This document shows positions 37,101-46,790 of a stretch of DNA of 64,000 nt, in pieces (the stretch's first letter is position 1; each line of letters begins with the position of its first letter). The stretch covers positions 43,077,891-43,141,890 of the forward strand of contig CP099839.1 of assembly GCA_030062745.1 (NCBI GenBank). Direction: 5' to 3'. A program made the translations under genes and the position numbers. The notes under the pieces were generated by a model. It searched no databases, was not told where the DNA came from, and saw only the letters and a program-made list of their open reading frames with translations. The DNA comes from Capitulum mitella. Its lineage: Eukaryota > Arthropoda > Thecostraca > Pollicipedomorpha > Pollicipedidae.

Positions 37101-40100
37101 ACGCCCCCGGTAGTGATGTGGTACGTGCCACGCCCGGTTCCTCTCAGTCCACATCTGACCGCCTATGACAGTGACGCAGCTGCACGTGCAGAGTCCCGTC
37201 TCGGTCTGAAGCACTCCTTGTGTACGTCCACGTCGAAGGCTCTTTTACAATCCCTATCCCAAGACAGAGACGACGTGCATCATTTCATGCAAGGTTCATT
37301 TGGACAACCTCGTCAAATGAACGCTGCGTTTGGTTGCTTACGTCCATGAGCAGTCCGTCCCATCGTCCTATCCCCCATACGGAATTTTAACGCTACCTCT
37401 TCCCTGCCGTTCCAGTGCAGGCTCAGGAAATACTATTCCGACCGTCCGCTGACCCAAGTTTCGAGATAGCCATCTTACCCCGTACCCGACCGAAGACAGA
37501 GGGCAATTACCGGCTCCAATCCCCGGCCAGCACTGACCGTGCCTGGAGACGGTTATCTCATCCGATACCTAGCCCCACACACGGGGTACCGCCGACCGTG
37601 TCTGTTGACGGCGGTCTCCTCCAGTGCCCTGCCTCACAAAGGAGGTGCCAATAGCCGTCCCTGGTGATGGTGACCCCCTCCCCTCCCAGTACCCTGCCTC
37701 ACACAAGAGGTACCGCTGATCACGTCCAAAGATGATAACTCCCCCGTACCCTACCTCACACAGGAAGTACCGCTGGCACTGTACGTGGAAACAGTGATCT
37801 CCCCCTGGTGCCTTGCCTCAAACAGGAGGTACCACTGACCGTGCCTGGTGACGGTGACCTGGGCCGGACCTTCGATGACGCGCATCTTGTCGCCGTCGTG
37901 GACCAGCACAGACGACTGAGAGCGGCGCACCTCCTGGCCGCCGTCCGTGTCGAATGTGAACTTCCGCACCACCGACATCACCACCGGCGCGCCCTCCTCG
38001 TCCTGGCCGCGGACAACACCAGCAGGTCACGGCCGGCACGGGGACCCGCATCACCACCGACATCACCACCGGCGCGCCCTCCTCGTCCTGGCCGCGGACA
38101 ACACCAGCAGGTCACGGCCGGCACGGGGACCCGCATCACCACCGACATCACCGCCGGCGCGCCCTCCTCGTCCTGGCCGCGGACAAGACCAGCAGGTCAC
38201 GGCCGGCACGGGGACCCGCATCACCACCGACATCACCGCCGGCGCGCCCTCCTCGTCCTGGCCGCGGACAACACCAGCAGGTCACGGCCGGCACGGGGAC
38301 CCGCATCACCACCGACATCACCGCCGGCGCGCCCTTCTCGTCCTGGCCGCGGACAAGACCAGCAGGTCACGGCCGGCACGGGGACCCGCATCACCACCGA
38401 CATCACCGCCGGCGCGCCCTTCTCGTCCTGGCCGCGGACAACACCAGCAGGTCACGGCCAGCGGTCACCGAACACCAGACGCGGCGATCGAGGCCCAATT
38501 TGCCTTGTCTGCTTGGACCCGACCCAGTAACAATACACGTAAATGGGGGAAGGGGCGGGGCGAGAACTATAACAGCTACAAGAATTATACCTCTGACAGC
38601 TGTAACAGCTGTGGAGCTATAACGGCAGCAGGTAACACTTACCGGAAACCCTCGGTAACGCCATGGATAATTTCGCAATTTTGTGCAGGATAGTCAACAG
38701 GCCATTGCACGATTTATCTGCACCGTAAGAGAAACGAGAAATCTACCCGGAAAACCCAGGCGTCCTTTCCTCACACAACTGGTTTACACCGAGCAGTCGC
38801 GAGTCTCGCATGGCGGCGGGCCGGCAGCGCGCCGCAGCGACGGCACCTCGGACTCAGACACCTCGGACACAGGTACTGCTGCAGTCAGAGCGACGGCACC
38901 TCGGACTCAGACACCTCGGACACAGGTACTGCTGCAGTCAGAGCGACGGCACCTCGGACTCAGACACCTCGGACACAGGTACTACTGCAGTCAGCCCACG
39001 GTCAGCTGGTGCCACTGCAGAGCGCCAGGACGGAGCTCGGCCAGCCATGGCACACCCACAGACTCGGACTGGAGCAGACCGCCACAGGGTCTGCCGAGCC
39101 TGATCTGTCAGGAGCACAGTTCTCGGCCGGACACACACGTCAGCGTGGATTTGCCGTCCCAGCGCGCGCCAGTATTGCCCGTCACCGCTTGAAGAGCCAT
39201 GACTGTTCATCATGTTATCTGGACCAGCCAGACACCCTCGGCGCTCAACCTTCGCACTGGACAAAGCCGTCTGAACATCCTGCAGTAGCTGCGGGCCTCG
39301 TACCTGCTCTTTGGGACGCTGATGGCGACATCCAGTCTGGCACGAGTGCTGCTCCACCAGCACCGGGTACGCGGTCTCGCAGTCTGAACGCACAGACAGC
39401 ACGTTCACACACCGCACGCAGGCTAACTGGCCGCGCTCAACGACGGCGAACGCCAGCACTATAGGGCCGAAAACCCAAAACTGCGTGTCGATAATGGCAG
39501 TCGCGTTGACATTCGACGAACAGCAACACTCTGGCAACTTGTTATGACATCTCTATCGGACTTAAAACCCCGTGAACCCTGAGTTTTTGCTCCATAGCGC
39601 CCTACACAAAGGAATAACATGTCCGCTCATGACATTAAACATGACAACTGATCATCAGAACCCAGGTACAATGGAACAGATTAGACTAGTCTGACATCCA
39701 CATCACAAATACGTTATCATCGTTGCGGACAGGCTAGATATAACAAGCTCTCTATCTTGGTGACCCGACACGCTACAGAGCCCGCCCACCGCGCTCGTTC
39801 CAGTCATAAATCAATACCGCAGGGCACCCAACGACCCACATGGGGCAGCCGGCCCGCGGCGGTCGGGCCGTACCTTTGGTGCACTTGTCCCTGTGCTCGC
39901 CGGCGGCCAGTTTCGGCTCGGTGGCCTCGGCCAGCGCGAAAAGCCGGCAGCCACGCTCGCAGGCGGCCGCCGAGCCCTCGGCCGTCTCCTGCCAGAGACA
40001 CGGCGTCATTACACAGCGGCCAGAGCAGTCCGGCCAGGCCATGGTCCGGGTCCGGCCCCACCACGGTCCGTGTCCGATCAGACCACGGTCCGTGTCCGGC

Positions 40101-41486
40101 CAGGCCAAGGTCCGGGTCCAGCCAGACCAGGGTCCACAACGGCAGACATGACAAAACGCCCCACGGACCGCTGCCTCCCAAACACACTACTGTTGGGACA
40201 CGACAGCCACTGCAGCTGTCAGACTCTCCAAACATGTACCGTCGGGCCAATGACGGGTGACGCCGTGTCCCGCCACATACCTGACAGCAAACAGGTCAGC
40301 CGGCGTGCCACGGCAAACGCCCACGGTCGTTTCACAAAAGGTAATAAATAAAAAATCGGCCGCGAGGTCCCGGAGCGTGACGACCAGCAGCTGCAACGAG
40401 TCATTACCACCGTTCCAGCACGTACCAGGGTGTCACCCTGCACCAACGGCCCAAAGGTCACAACGGACAGCTGGAGAGGTCACGCCAGTGTGATCCCCAC
40501 GCACCGCGCTCACATGTCACGACGGCCAGTCGGCGACGGTTCACGCCGGTCAGTTCACCCCCTGCACCCCCGCACAGACGGCCCGACGGACAGTCGGCGA
40601 GGGTTCACGCCGGTCAGTTCACCCCCTGCACTCCCGCACAGACGGCCCGACGGCCAGTCGGCGAGGGTTCACGCCGGTCAGTTCACCCCCTGCACCCCCG
40701 CACAGACGGCCCGACGGCCAGTCGGCGAGGGTCCATGTCAGTCACGTCAGACCCTCCCACCGAGGGTCCGAGACGACTTCACGATGACAGGCCACGACAC
40801 ACGACGGAACCGTCGGCCCGGTCCAGAATCGCACACCAGGCCGCCAGCCGCGCAGGAAACAATAGCAACACCACTGCTGGTCTGCACACACTTGAGGGAA
40901 AGTGCAGCGGTCACACGAACGGCGTGCGACCTTCTCAGCTCTCTTTGTCGAGTGACGCATGCGCAGAATCAGCGATCAAACACTACAGCGGAGGCCCCCG
41001 AATGGCGCAAAAACACGCCACGGTTCAATCGAGGAATCTGACATTTCGAATCCAAGAAACATGTCAACGGCAGCAATTTCAGATAAAATGCGGCTTTCAT
41101 TTTTATTTCAGCTTAAGTTTACGACACAAGAGCATCATAAAATCAGCCAGTCAGTCAGTCAGTCAGTCAGTCAGTCGGTCAGCTGCGTGTTCGCACAAAA
41201 TGCGCTTTGCCAACACGCAGCTGCTAGAGCGACCTGGCGTACGTTGCAAAGGGAGAGCGGTACCAATACTCACAAACTCCTTGGTGCACTGCTGGTAGCA
41301 CTCGGCGTTGCGCTGCTGGACCTGTTGTTTGTAGTCGGGCGCGGCGGCCGGCGGTGCCGGGTCGCGCACCAGCGTGATGGTCGGCAGGTGCAACAGGGAG
41401 CGAGGCTCGCCCAGCCGCTGCAGCGAGAACAGCATCTGGCCCGAGCTGGCGCCGGCCAGCAGCAGCACGACCACAGCCAGCCTCAT
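34046..41486 (-). CDS. TMEM59: TMEM59-like type I membrane protein (7 exons found)
   Basis: In vertebrates TMEM59 is a Golgi/endosomal glycoprotein linked to ATG16L1-dependent autophagy and Wnt receptor clustering. Exons in transcript order: 41274-41486, 39874-39988, 39304-39383, 37859-38002, 35356-35523, 34784-34953, 34046-34196. Visible: a signal peptide (MRLAVVVLLLAGASSGQ); a paired-Cys luminal region (AECYQQCTKE, AAACERGCRLF, KCTKDCETAYP, HSCQTGCRHQ) matching the family's Cys pairs; TDGGQEV in the position of the family's DDGK block; one membrane segment (YVVLAVLLLGTALVLYSCYC) followed by RRRRR; and a cytosolic tail with the PPAY WW-ligand motif. Phases agree across exons 1-4 and 5-6. They disagree at 4-5 and 6-7, so small exons are missing or a border is wrong. 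The gene is thick with minisatellites. I prefer TMEM59 over its paralogue only by this Cys pattern. Confidence 0.82.
34784..34953 (-). CDS. TMEM59: TMEM59-like exon 6, transmembrane segment
   Basis: PGVQPAPSGWRRVWRC, then a ~20-residue hydrophobic helix and RRRRRQEGLIE. Joins exon 5 in phase (split Val codon). The donor GAG|GTCAGG leaves phase 0, which does not suit exon 7. Confidence 0.8.
34970..35140. repeat. degenerate minisatellite beside TMEM59-like exon 6
   Basis: Drifted units with GGTCACAC, CAGCTGGG and GACTGGTTGACTGG, just upstream (minus strand) of the exon 6 acceptor. Confidence 0.5.
35356..35523 (-). CDS. TMEM59: TMEM59-like exon 5, Met/Arg-rich helix
   Basis: Encodes DEKDGQFSSFPSALDEM, then a strongly Met/Arg-rich stretch ending MMLRMRGF. 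Acceptor CGACAG|AT, donor CAAG|GTACGC (phase 1). It needs a phase 1 partner upstream that I could not find. The Met/Arg helix is unusual. Confidence 0.65.
35525..37499. other. TMEM59-like intron 4, missing exon expected
   Basis: Exon 4 ends in phase 0 and exon 5 starts in phase 1, so an exon should lie here. I found no convincing candidate. Confidence 0.4.
37500..37866 (-). repeat. degenerate ~60-bp array at the TMEM59-like exon 4 donor
   Basis: About six diverged units, each (minus strand) GTCACCRTCACCAGG-like, CAGTGGTACCTCCTGT, GTGAGGCAGGGTAC. The unit nearest the exon contains the real donor CAG|GTCACC. Confidence 0.65.
37859..38002 (-). CDS. TMEM59: TMEM59-like exon 4
   Basis: 48 codons: DEEGAPVVMSVVRKFTF, TDGGQEVRRSQSSV. 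Acceptor CGGCCAG|GAC, donor CCCAG|GTCACC. Both borders adjoin arrays that repeat them: an 85-bp array at the acceptor and a degenerate ~60-bp array at the donor. Confidence 0.75.
37976..38460 (-). repeat. 85-bp array repeating the TMEM59-like exon 4 acceptor
   Basis: Unit starts at 37976, 38061, 38146, 38231, 38316 and 38401 are exactly 85 bp apart. Each unit carries the exon's first codons (DEEGAPVVMSVV) and its acceptor CCGCGGCCAG|GACGAG. Decoy acceptors end at 38087, 38172, 38257, 38342 and 38427. 85 is not a multiple of 3, and one frame has TGA in most units. Confidence 0.93.
38839..38997. repeat. 53-bp tandem array
   Basis: Three copies at 38839, 38892 and 38945, each with CACCTCGGACTCAGACACCT and ACAGGTACTGCTGCAGTCAG. 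On the minus strand each carries CTGACTGCAG, an acceptor-like end. In TMEM59-like intron 3. Confidence 0.85.
39304..39383 (-). CDS. TMEM59: TMEM59-like exon 3
   Basis: Completes KCTKDCETAYP across the junction in correct phase, then HSCQTGCRHQRPKEQ. Acceptor CGTTCAG|AC, donor CAG|GTACGA. The split Asp codon supports the 2-3 junction. Confidence 0.88.
39874..39988 (-). CDS. TMEM59: TMEM59-like exon 2
   Basis: Encodes ETAEGSAAACERGCRLFAL and EHRDKCTK. Acceptor TCTGGCAG|GAG, donor AAAG|GTACGG in phase 1. ACERGCRLF is the best family match in the gene. Confidence 0.9.
40020..40138. repeat. degenerate GGTCCGTGTCCGG repeats
   Basis: Four or five drifted ~30-bp units about 30 bp upstream (minus strand) of the exon 2 acceptor. 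Confidence 0.6.
40510..40738. repeat. 64-bp minisatellite
   Basis: Units at 40571, 40635 and 40699 plus flanking partial units: CGCACAGACGGCCCGACGG, CAGTCGGCGAGGGTTCACGC. In TMEM59-like intron 1. Confidence 0.85.
41143..41182. repeat. (CAGT)n microsatellite
   Basis: About eight CAGT/CGGT units, 95 bp inside TMEM59-like intron 1. Confidence 0.85.
41274..41486 (-). CDS. TMEM59: TMEM59-like exon 1 with signal peptide
   Basis: 71 codons from ATG at 41486: hydrophobic leader, then AECYQQCTKEF. Donor TTT|GTGAGT. The first Cys pair matches the family's CxxxC. Confidence 0.85.
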
Positions 41487-41565
41487 CGTGTCTGCGGCAC
41501 AGAGAGCGGGCCCCCGTCAGTCAGGGGCAGCTCTGTACAGGCCGAAACCGCCCCGATCGGTGTCC

Positions 41566-41740
41566 GGGAGAGACTGATCAGCGGCCGGGGACAGACTGGT
41601 CAACGGCCAGGGACAGACCGGTCAGCGGCCAGGGACAGACTGGTCAACGGCCAGAGACAGACTGATCAGCAGCCAGAGACAGACTGATCAACGGCCGGGT
41701 CAGACTGATCAGTGGCCAGGACGAACTGGTCAGGGTCAGG
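41566..41740. repeat. 22-bp minisatellite upstream of the TMEM59-like start
   Basis: About eight drifted units CAGACTGGTCAACGGCCAGG, beginning 80 bp upstream of the start codon; probably 5' UTR or promoter. Confidence 0.75.
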
Positions 41741-42073
41741 AGAAACCCAGTCATTTGCCAGAGTTGGCCAGTGGAACAGAGAATACCAGGCGGCGGCAGA
41801 GTCGATAACAGCTGGCCCACACGACGTCACAACCAGCCCTGGACGGGACGAAGAAAAAAACAGGAAGAGGAAAAACGACGACACACGCCTGAAAACCACT
41901 GCTTGACCGCTGCCAAGTACGTCACCGACAAGGTTTACTGTGCCCGTCAGGTGTTCCATCTGTTCCACAGTATCTCAAGATATGTACCGTCTGACTCACG
42001 TGTTAATGTCCTGTGCTCCACGAGTTCATTATCAGTGTAAGTCGCAATACCTGACTGTAAGTTCAGAAACAAG

Positions 42074-43158
42074 TAGGGATGCATCGGGTCGAGATTTCTG
42101 TGATCCGGCCGGATATCGGATAAGCCGGATAGGGGTGCCGGATATCCGGCCGGCAATGGATATTATGCTTACAGACTTCTGGAAACTATTTTTACTGAAA
42201 AACTATAGCGAAAAGGGCTAAACTGAAAAAGCGAAGATCCGAGAAAAGAAAAATATTACGTAAAATGTTAACAGTGTGAATCATTTACTCTACTGCATAC
42301 ACTTACTGCGAGATTTCCATAGGCTCCCTTGTAAAATAATAACCAAATAAATAACAGAACAATAATAGCAGAGCTCACCATCTCTCACTGTATGCAAAGG
42401 CATGGCTGTAACCACTAACCAGGGTCCAAAATTTGAAGGGGGACAAGATGGCTGCAATCCACCAAGAACAGGTGGACGGGTAGAAATCACTTTTCCGGTC
42501 GTTGCATGATAACGTGCGGCTGAAATTCGTTTTGTTGGATTCCAAAGTTCGAGACATTGTGTCGCCAATGCAAAGAATTTATTTGATACTTCAAAAATTC
42601 GGGGTAGAAACCATCGCTTCTGCAGAACTACGTGGGATATGCCCCCGCGGTCTCCGCAGAGATTACACGTATGGGCAAAGGCTCCAAAATACGCAGAATG
42701 CCACTACCGCGCCTTGTTAGAACCGGAATACCTGCCCTGATAAACATCCTTTACGAATACCTGGGTACGTCTATTTAAGTATGTTTTCCCTTAATGCATC
42801 TGTATCGGATGATTTAAGAAACATAAATGTCTGAAAAACAACGACGACACACCACAAAAAGGATTTCTGAGCACATACTGACTATCGCCTCACAGCTTTG
42901 AGCTTCAACCCCATTCTTGCGAAACATGTCTCAACTCCCCAAAACTAAGAAAGAAAAGTGGTGCTCCAGACAGACCTTGGAACTTTGCCAGTTACATCGA
43001 CAATCTAATATAACACGGAACATTCCCCCTGAAACGGTTTTATAGACAGACATTAGAACAACGTACTGATCGTACACCGGAACACTCAATATCCGGCCGG
43101 ATCACAGAAATATCCGGCCGGATATTTCTGTGCTTTCAGCTTTCAAGATGACACCCTA
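42074..43158 (+). mobile_element. TAGGG-ended DNA element with CCGGATATCCGG motifs
   Basis: Starts TAGGGATGCATC and ends, inverted, TAGGGTGTCATC. Both ends hold ATCCGGCCGGATAT clusters next to ATTTCTGTGATCC. No transposase. The termini resemble hAT MITEs; no clean 8-bp duplication. Confidence 0.5.
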
Positions 43159-43919
43159 AACAGGCTTTTCAATTCCATCCATCCGATTCATCGCGCTGCT
43201 CAACAGCGTCGTATAGTCAATCTTCTACTTTGCCACTACTCGAACGGCTTCTGGCAAAACAAGACAAAGGTCACGATCTCCTGTGCATACCCTTACAGCC
43301 CCTAACGTGCCTAGCTTCCATTATACATTCCAAATACAACACAAAAAGAGTTGCCTCCTTCCCAGAGAGCAACACACTGCTGTTACAGAGGAACACTAAT
43401 TTGAGCAACTGCTGAAGGTCTGCCCTGCCCTGACCAAAGGCCATAACGCTAAAACACGGCCCACATATTTAATTTCTTGCTTGCTGAGCTGCAAGCCGCA
43501 TCGATCATTCCTTTGCAGCAGGGAGCCAAACACACGACCCATTTGGGCCAAGCATTGTAGTGGGCGACTAAAACATGGAAACGGACGCCGCGGCCGCCTA
43601 ACAGGGATTTCACGTCGTTAAAGCTTCTACCGTTCTGTTTATCGTAACGAATCGCACGTTCACTTCAATGCAACGACGTCCGTAACACAATGCCTAGGTA
43701 GACTTGGAAAACAATACACCATGATCAGACCCATCTATGATGTGCAGATACGCTTACAAGCCCGCTGGGTCCTTGACTACAGGCATCGCACAAAAGCCCC
43801 GCCGGCCACACGTGAGGAAATGCGCCAAGAGAGACATGGGCCACGGTTTTTGCAACCGCTACGCAGTCGCACGATTTCCGTCACGCCCGACCAGGGCCTC
43901 CCGACATACAGTTCGCGAT

Positions 43920-44560
43920 AAAGCTGCGCTGAAGGCACGGATCACGCAGCCGGCGCAGCTGCGGGCGACACCTGTCCGGAGCGAGCCGAACTGGACGCTG
44001 CGGAGGCCAGCCAGCCAAGCCCAGCGTCCGCCGAGCCCAGGCGTGCACCGGCTCCGGCTGACGGTGCGAGGCCGCGCTGCACGGCTTCCCCGCCACTCAC
44101 CCGAAGTATTCCGCACGGCGCAGCAGCAGTGGACGTGGCGCAAGCAGCAGTGTCACTGCGGGCCGTCACGCCCGCCAACAGCCACCGCAGCGACGGGGCG
44201 CGGCGCGGGGCGCTCTCACCGACAACACACTACGTCACAGATACTACGCCAGCTGTGCACGCACGGCAACGAGCTCTCCGCCGCGGGCGTGAGTGGTGCC
44301 TGGACAGGCGCCGAGCGGGTCGACTTTCCGCCTCTCTGCTGCGGAGCGGAGCGGGGGAAATTCGGCGCCGTCCAGGAAGCGAAGACGGCTCCCGAGCGGT
44401 CTGAGCGCCGGGCCCGGACAGCGGCCCCGGTCGATGGTTACTAGGCGGCGGGGCCCCGGCCAAACAAAGCGCCGACGAAAACTGCGCGGAACGCCCCACG
44501 AAACGCTGTCGGCGTCCGACTACGCGCGACGATAGCGACGGTGCAACGGACCGCACCAGT
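43920..44560. promoter_or_regulatory. GC-rich patch, possible TMEM59-like promoter
   Basis: CpG-rich block about 2.5 kb upstream of the TMEM59-like start codon, in AT-richer flanks. Overlapping open frames on both strands are low in complexity (Arg/Pro/Ala) and look compositional. A 5' UTR exon here is possible but not identifiable. Confidence 0.3.
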
Positions 44561-44648
44561 CCAGCAGCCTAAAGACGCCATGGAACCAGAGCAGCAGCCA
44601 GCAAACAATTACTGGAGCGCAAGGGCACGCCCTTACCCTCTTGGCTAT

Positions 44649-44853
44649 GCCCGGACGTAGCCAGGATGTCGCGGAGGGAGGGGGGGGGGGCAGGACAAAC
44701 CCAACTCTCTCAAACGGAACTCTTCAGATTTCAGGCACTTTACTTTCCAGTTCGGGTATATTCCACTTTCCTTTTTGGTGCGAGGAGAAACGTTAAATTT
44801 TCAACCCCTAAAAAGGGGTCATGGCCCTTGGTCTCTTCTGGGCTACCCCTGCC
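44649..44853 (+). mobile_element. hAT-like MITE
   Basis: GGACGTAGCCAGGAT at the start pairs with GGCTACCCCTGCC at the end. Contains a G run and the CATGGCCCTTGG block shared with 546-618. Confidence 0.55.
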
Positions 44854-44885
44854 GGGTCGTCAGGCGCAAATCCGGAGGAGAAGGA

Positions 44886-44945
44886 TCCTATCCTAGGTCA
44901 AAAGGTCCTAGGTCGATATCCTAGGTCGATCCTAGGTCAAAAGTT
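44886..44945. repeat. CCTAGGTC cluster
   Basis: ATCCTAGGTC and variants occur four times in 60 bp; CCTAGG is palindromic and AGGTCA half-sites overlap. Confidence 0.6.
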
Positions 44946-44949
44946 TCTC

Positions 44950-46499
44950 TGATGCCTGATACAATTTAATACAAGTAGACAAAGTATAAGAGGACAGTAA
45001 TAAACAGAAAGCGGACGGCTCGCATTCCCGACTGTAGCTGTCCCCTCCGATCCAAGCTCCACTCGGCAGATTTCCAGATCCACTCCCTGTGACTCATTAG
45101 CCACAGACGAATACGTTAAAATGTTGTAAACTGTGACATACTACGTCCTCCTTCACGCCGAGAATATTTACTGCCTGGCGCACCATTGCCTTTCTTATCT
45201 AGGGGGAAATTCCCTGGCTGTGCGGTCTTTCCACCAGTAATTGTCAATGGTAATGAAGTGCACAAAATAAGAAGCATCATCTATGTACGGGCACATGCTC
45301 TTCAATGCTACCATTAACCACCACTAGTAGTCAAATCCAAGTATTTTCATGTCCACTGTTCAAATCCTTTCAAAAATAAGTAGTGCTTCAGCAGAACTGC
45401 AATTATTTACTTTGTTTAGGCTTTCATTTGCATTTATATTCTTACTCCATTCCATTATCCAAATATTACTATTTCATTGTAAAATACATATAACATAAAC
45501 ATGAAAAAATCTGTCTGAAAATTTTGTACACTCTGTTTCTTCAATCCAAAAGCAGTTTCCAGACAGGTGGCGAGTTCATGATTTTGCGTTCCTGGCATAC
45601 AAGTTCGCCCACTAGCGCCATCAGCTGGCTGCCAGCAGTAATGTTTTTCGTCCATAGGCGGGTCGCGTGGTTGCCAGATACAAGACCCCAAAAATGTTTC
45701 CAGATCTGTCAGTAAATGTCTTCATGCCAGGCTAAAATCTCATCAGCTTACGACACATGAGTGATTTTTTACATCTTTTTACGATGTACGAAACTAGTGC
45801 CAGTTAAAGGGAGTTTTGCTGCTGAGGACACCTAATGATATATGAGTCATGCATGTTCTGTGCCATTTCACAGAGCCGCAGCATGTGACCTAAGCGACCC
45901 TCTAGCTACTGCACTGCACAGAACTGGGTTGGCATCACTGTTACGTCTGACCCGCAGCTGACTCAGGAATGACAGTGGACCAGCTCAGGACTGTTTCTTA
46001 CATTTTTATTATTGTGCAACATTATGCAACATAATGCGATGCAAAAACTGACTGCATCAATCTCACTTCCTTGGCACTATAATGAGTAGTAAGTGGAATT
46101 CAGTGAAATGCATAATGACATAAAAAGCAATTAACACGCACATTTTTCATATCACATGCCATTAATTTGAAGCAATACCATCAGTCCAATTTAACAACTT
46201 GTTACAGCCTACTTTGCCAACAATGGATGATAAGCAGACTGATCTGTACTCTCCAACATACAAAGGTCTCTGGTCCAAGGCAGCATGATGCGATTCCTCC
46301 AAGAAAATGACCCAGCAACAGATGTCCTAGTTTCATGCCAAGCCAATCAGTGACAAACCTCCTGATGTGCAGCAATAAGAAACTGGACCCATTACCCTCA
46401 ACATGCAAAAGGAAAAATACCAAATGTGAGCAGGTAACCAAACAAGAACAGAAATAATGTGTATCTGCCAAAGATACATCAGTTCAGGCCCCCACAGAA
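44950..46499. other. intergenic AT-rich, nothing recognised
   Basis: No gene or clear repeat seen. Confidence 0.4.
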
Positions 46500-46790
46500 A
46501 GTGAAATCCCCTGGGTTACATTTTTGGTCTCACCATTCGCCCCGTCAATCAACGATCTCCCACTCGCATTTGTGCAGGGCCACCTAGATCAAGCTGTTAA
46601 CAGATGATAAGCTGTTCTGAGATGGCAATGATGGTCAGGGACAACATCATGTATCCTAGTTTGAGCCAATCAGCAGACAGGTGGCTGGGATGCTCCTTCA
46701 ACCTCATCAAATGCAAGACTATGCACTCTGGTTCTTCTGGGGCATGGTAATGACATTCAGAGCCTCTGAATGAGAATGACAACATCCTAG
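46500..46790 (+). pseudogene. decayed LINE reverse-transcriptase fragment
   Basis: SINDLPLAF near 46545, then DDKLF, and WLGCSFNLIKCKTMHSG at 46683. In order and spacing these resemble the INDLP, ADD and W..SFN..KCKVM blocks of non-LTR retrotransposon RTs (Jockey/CR1-like). Stops and frame changes separate them. Confidence 0.45.

Noticed and set aside
37808..38693. Two ~240-codon plus-strand frames over the 85-bp array
   Set aside because: They cycle through the three frames of the repeat on the strand opposite the real exon.
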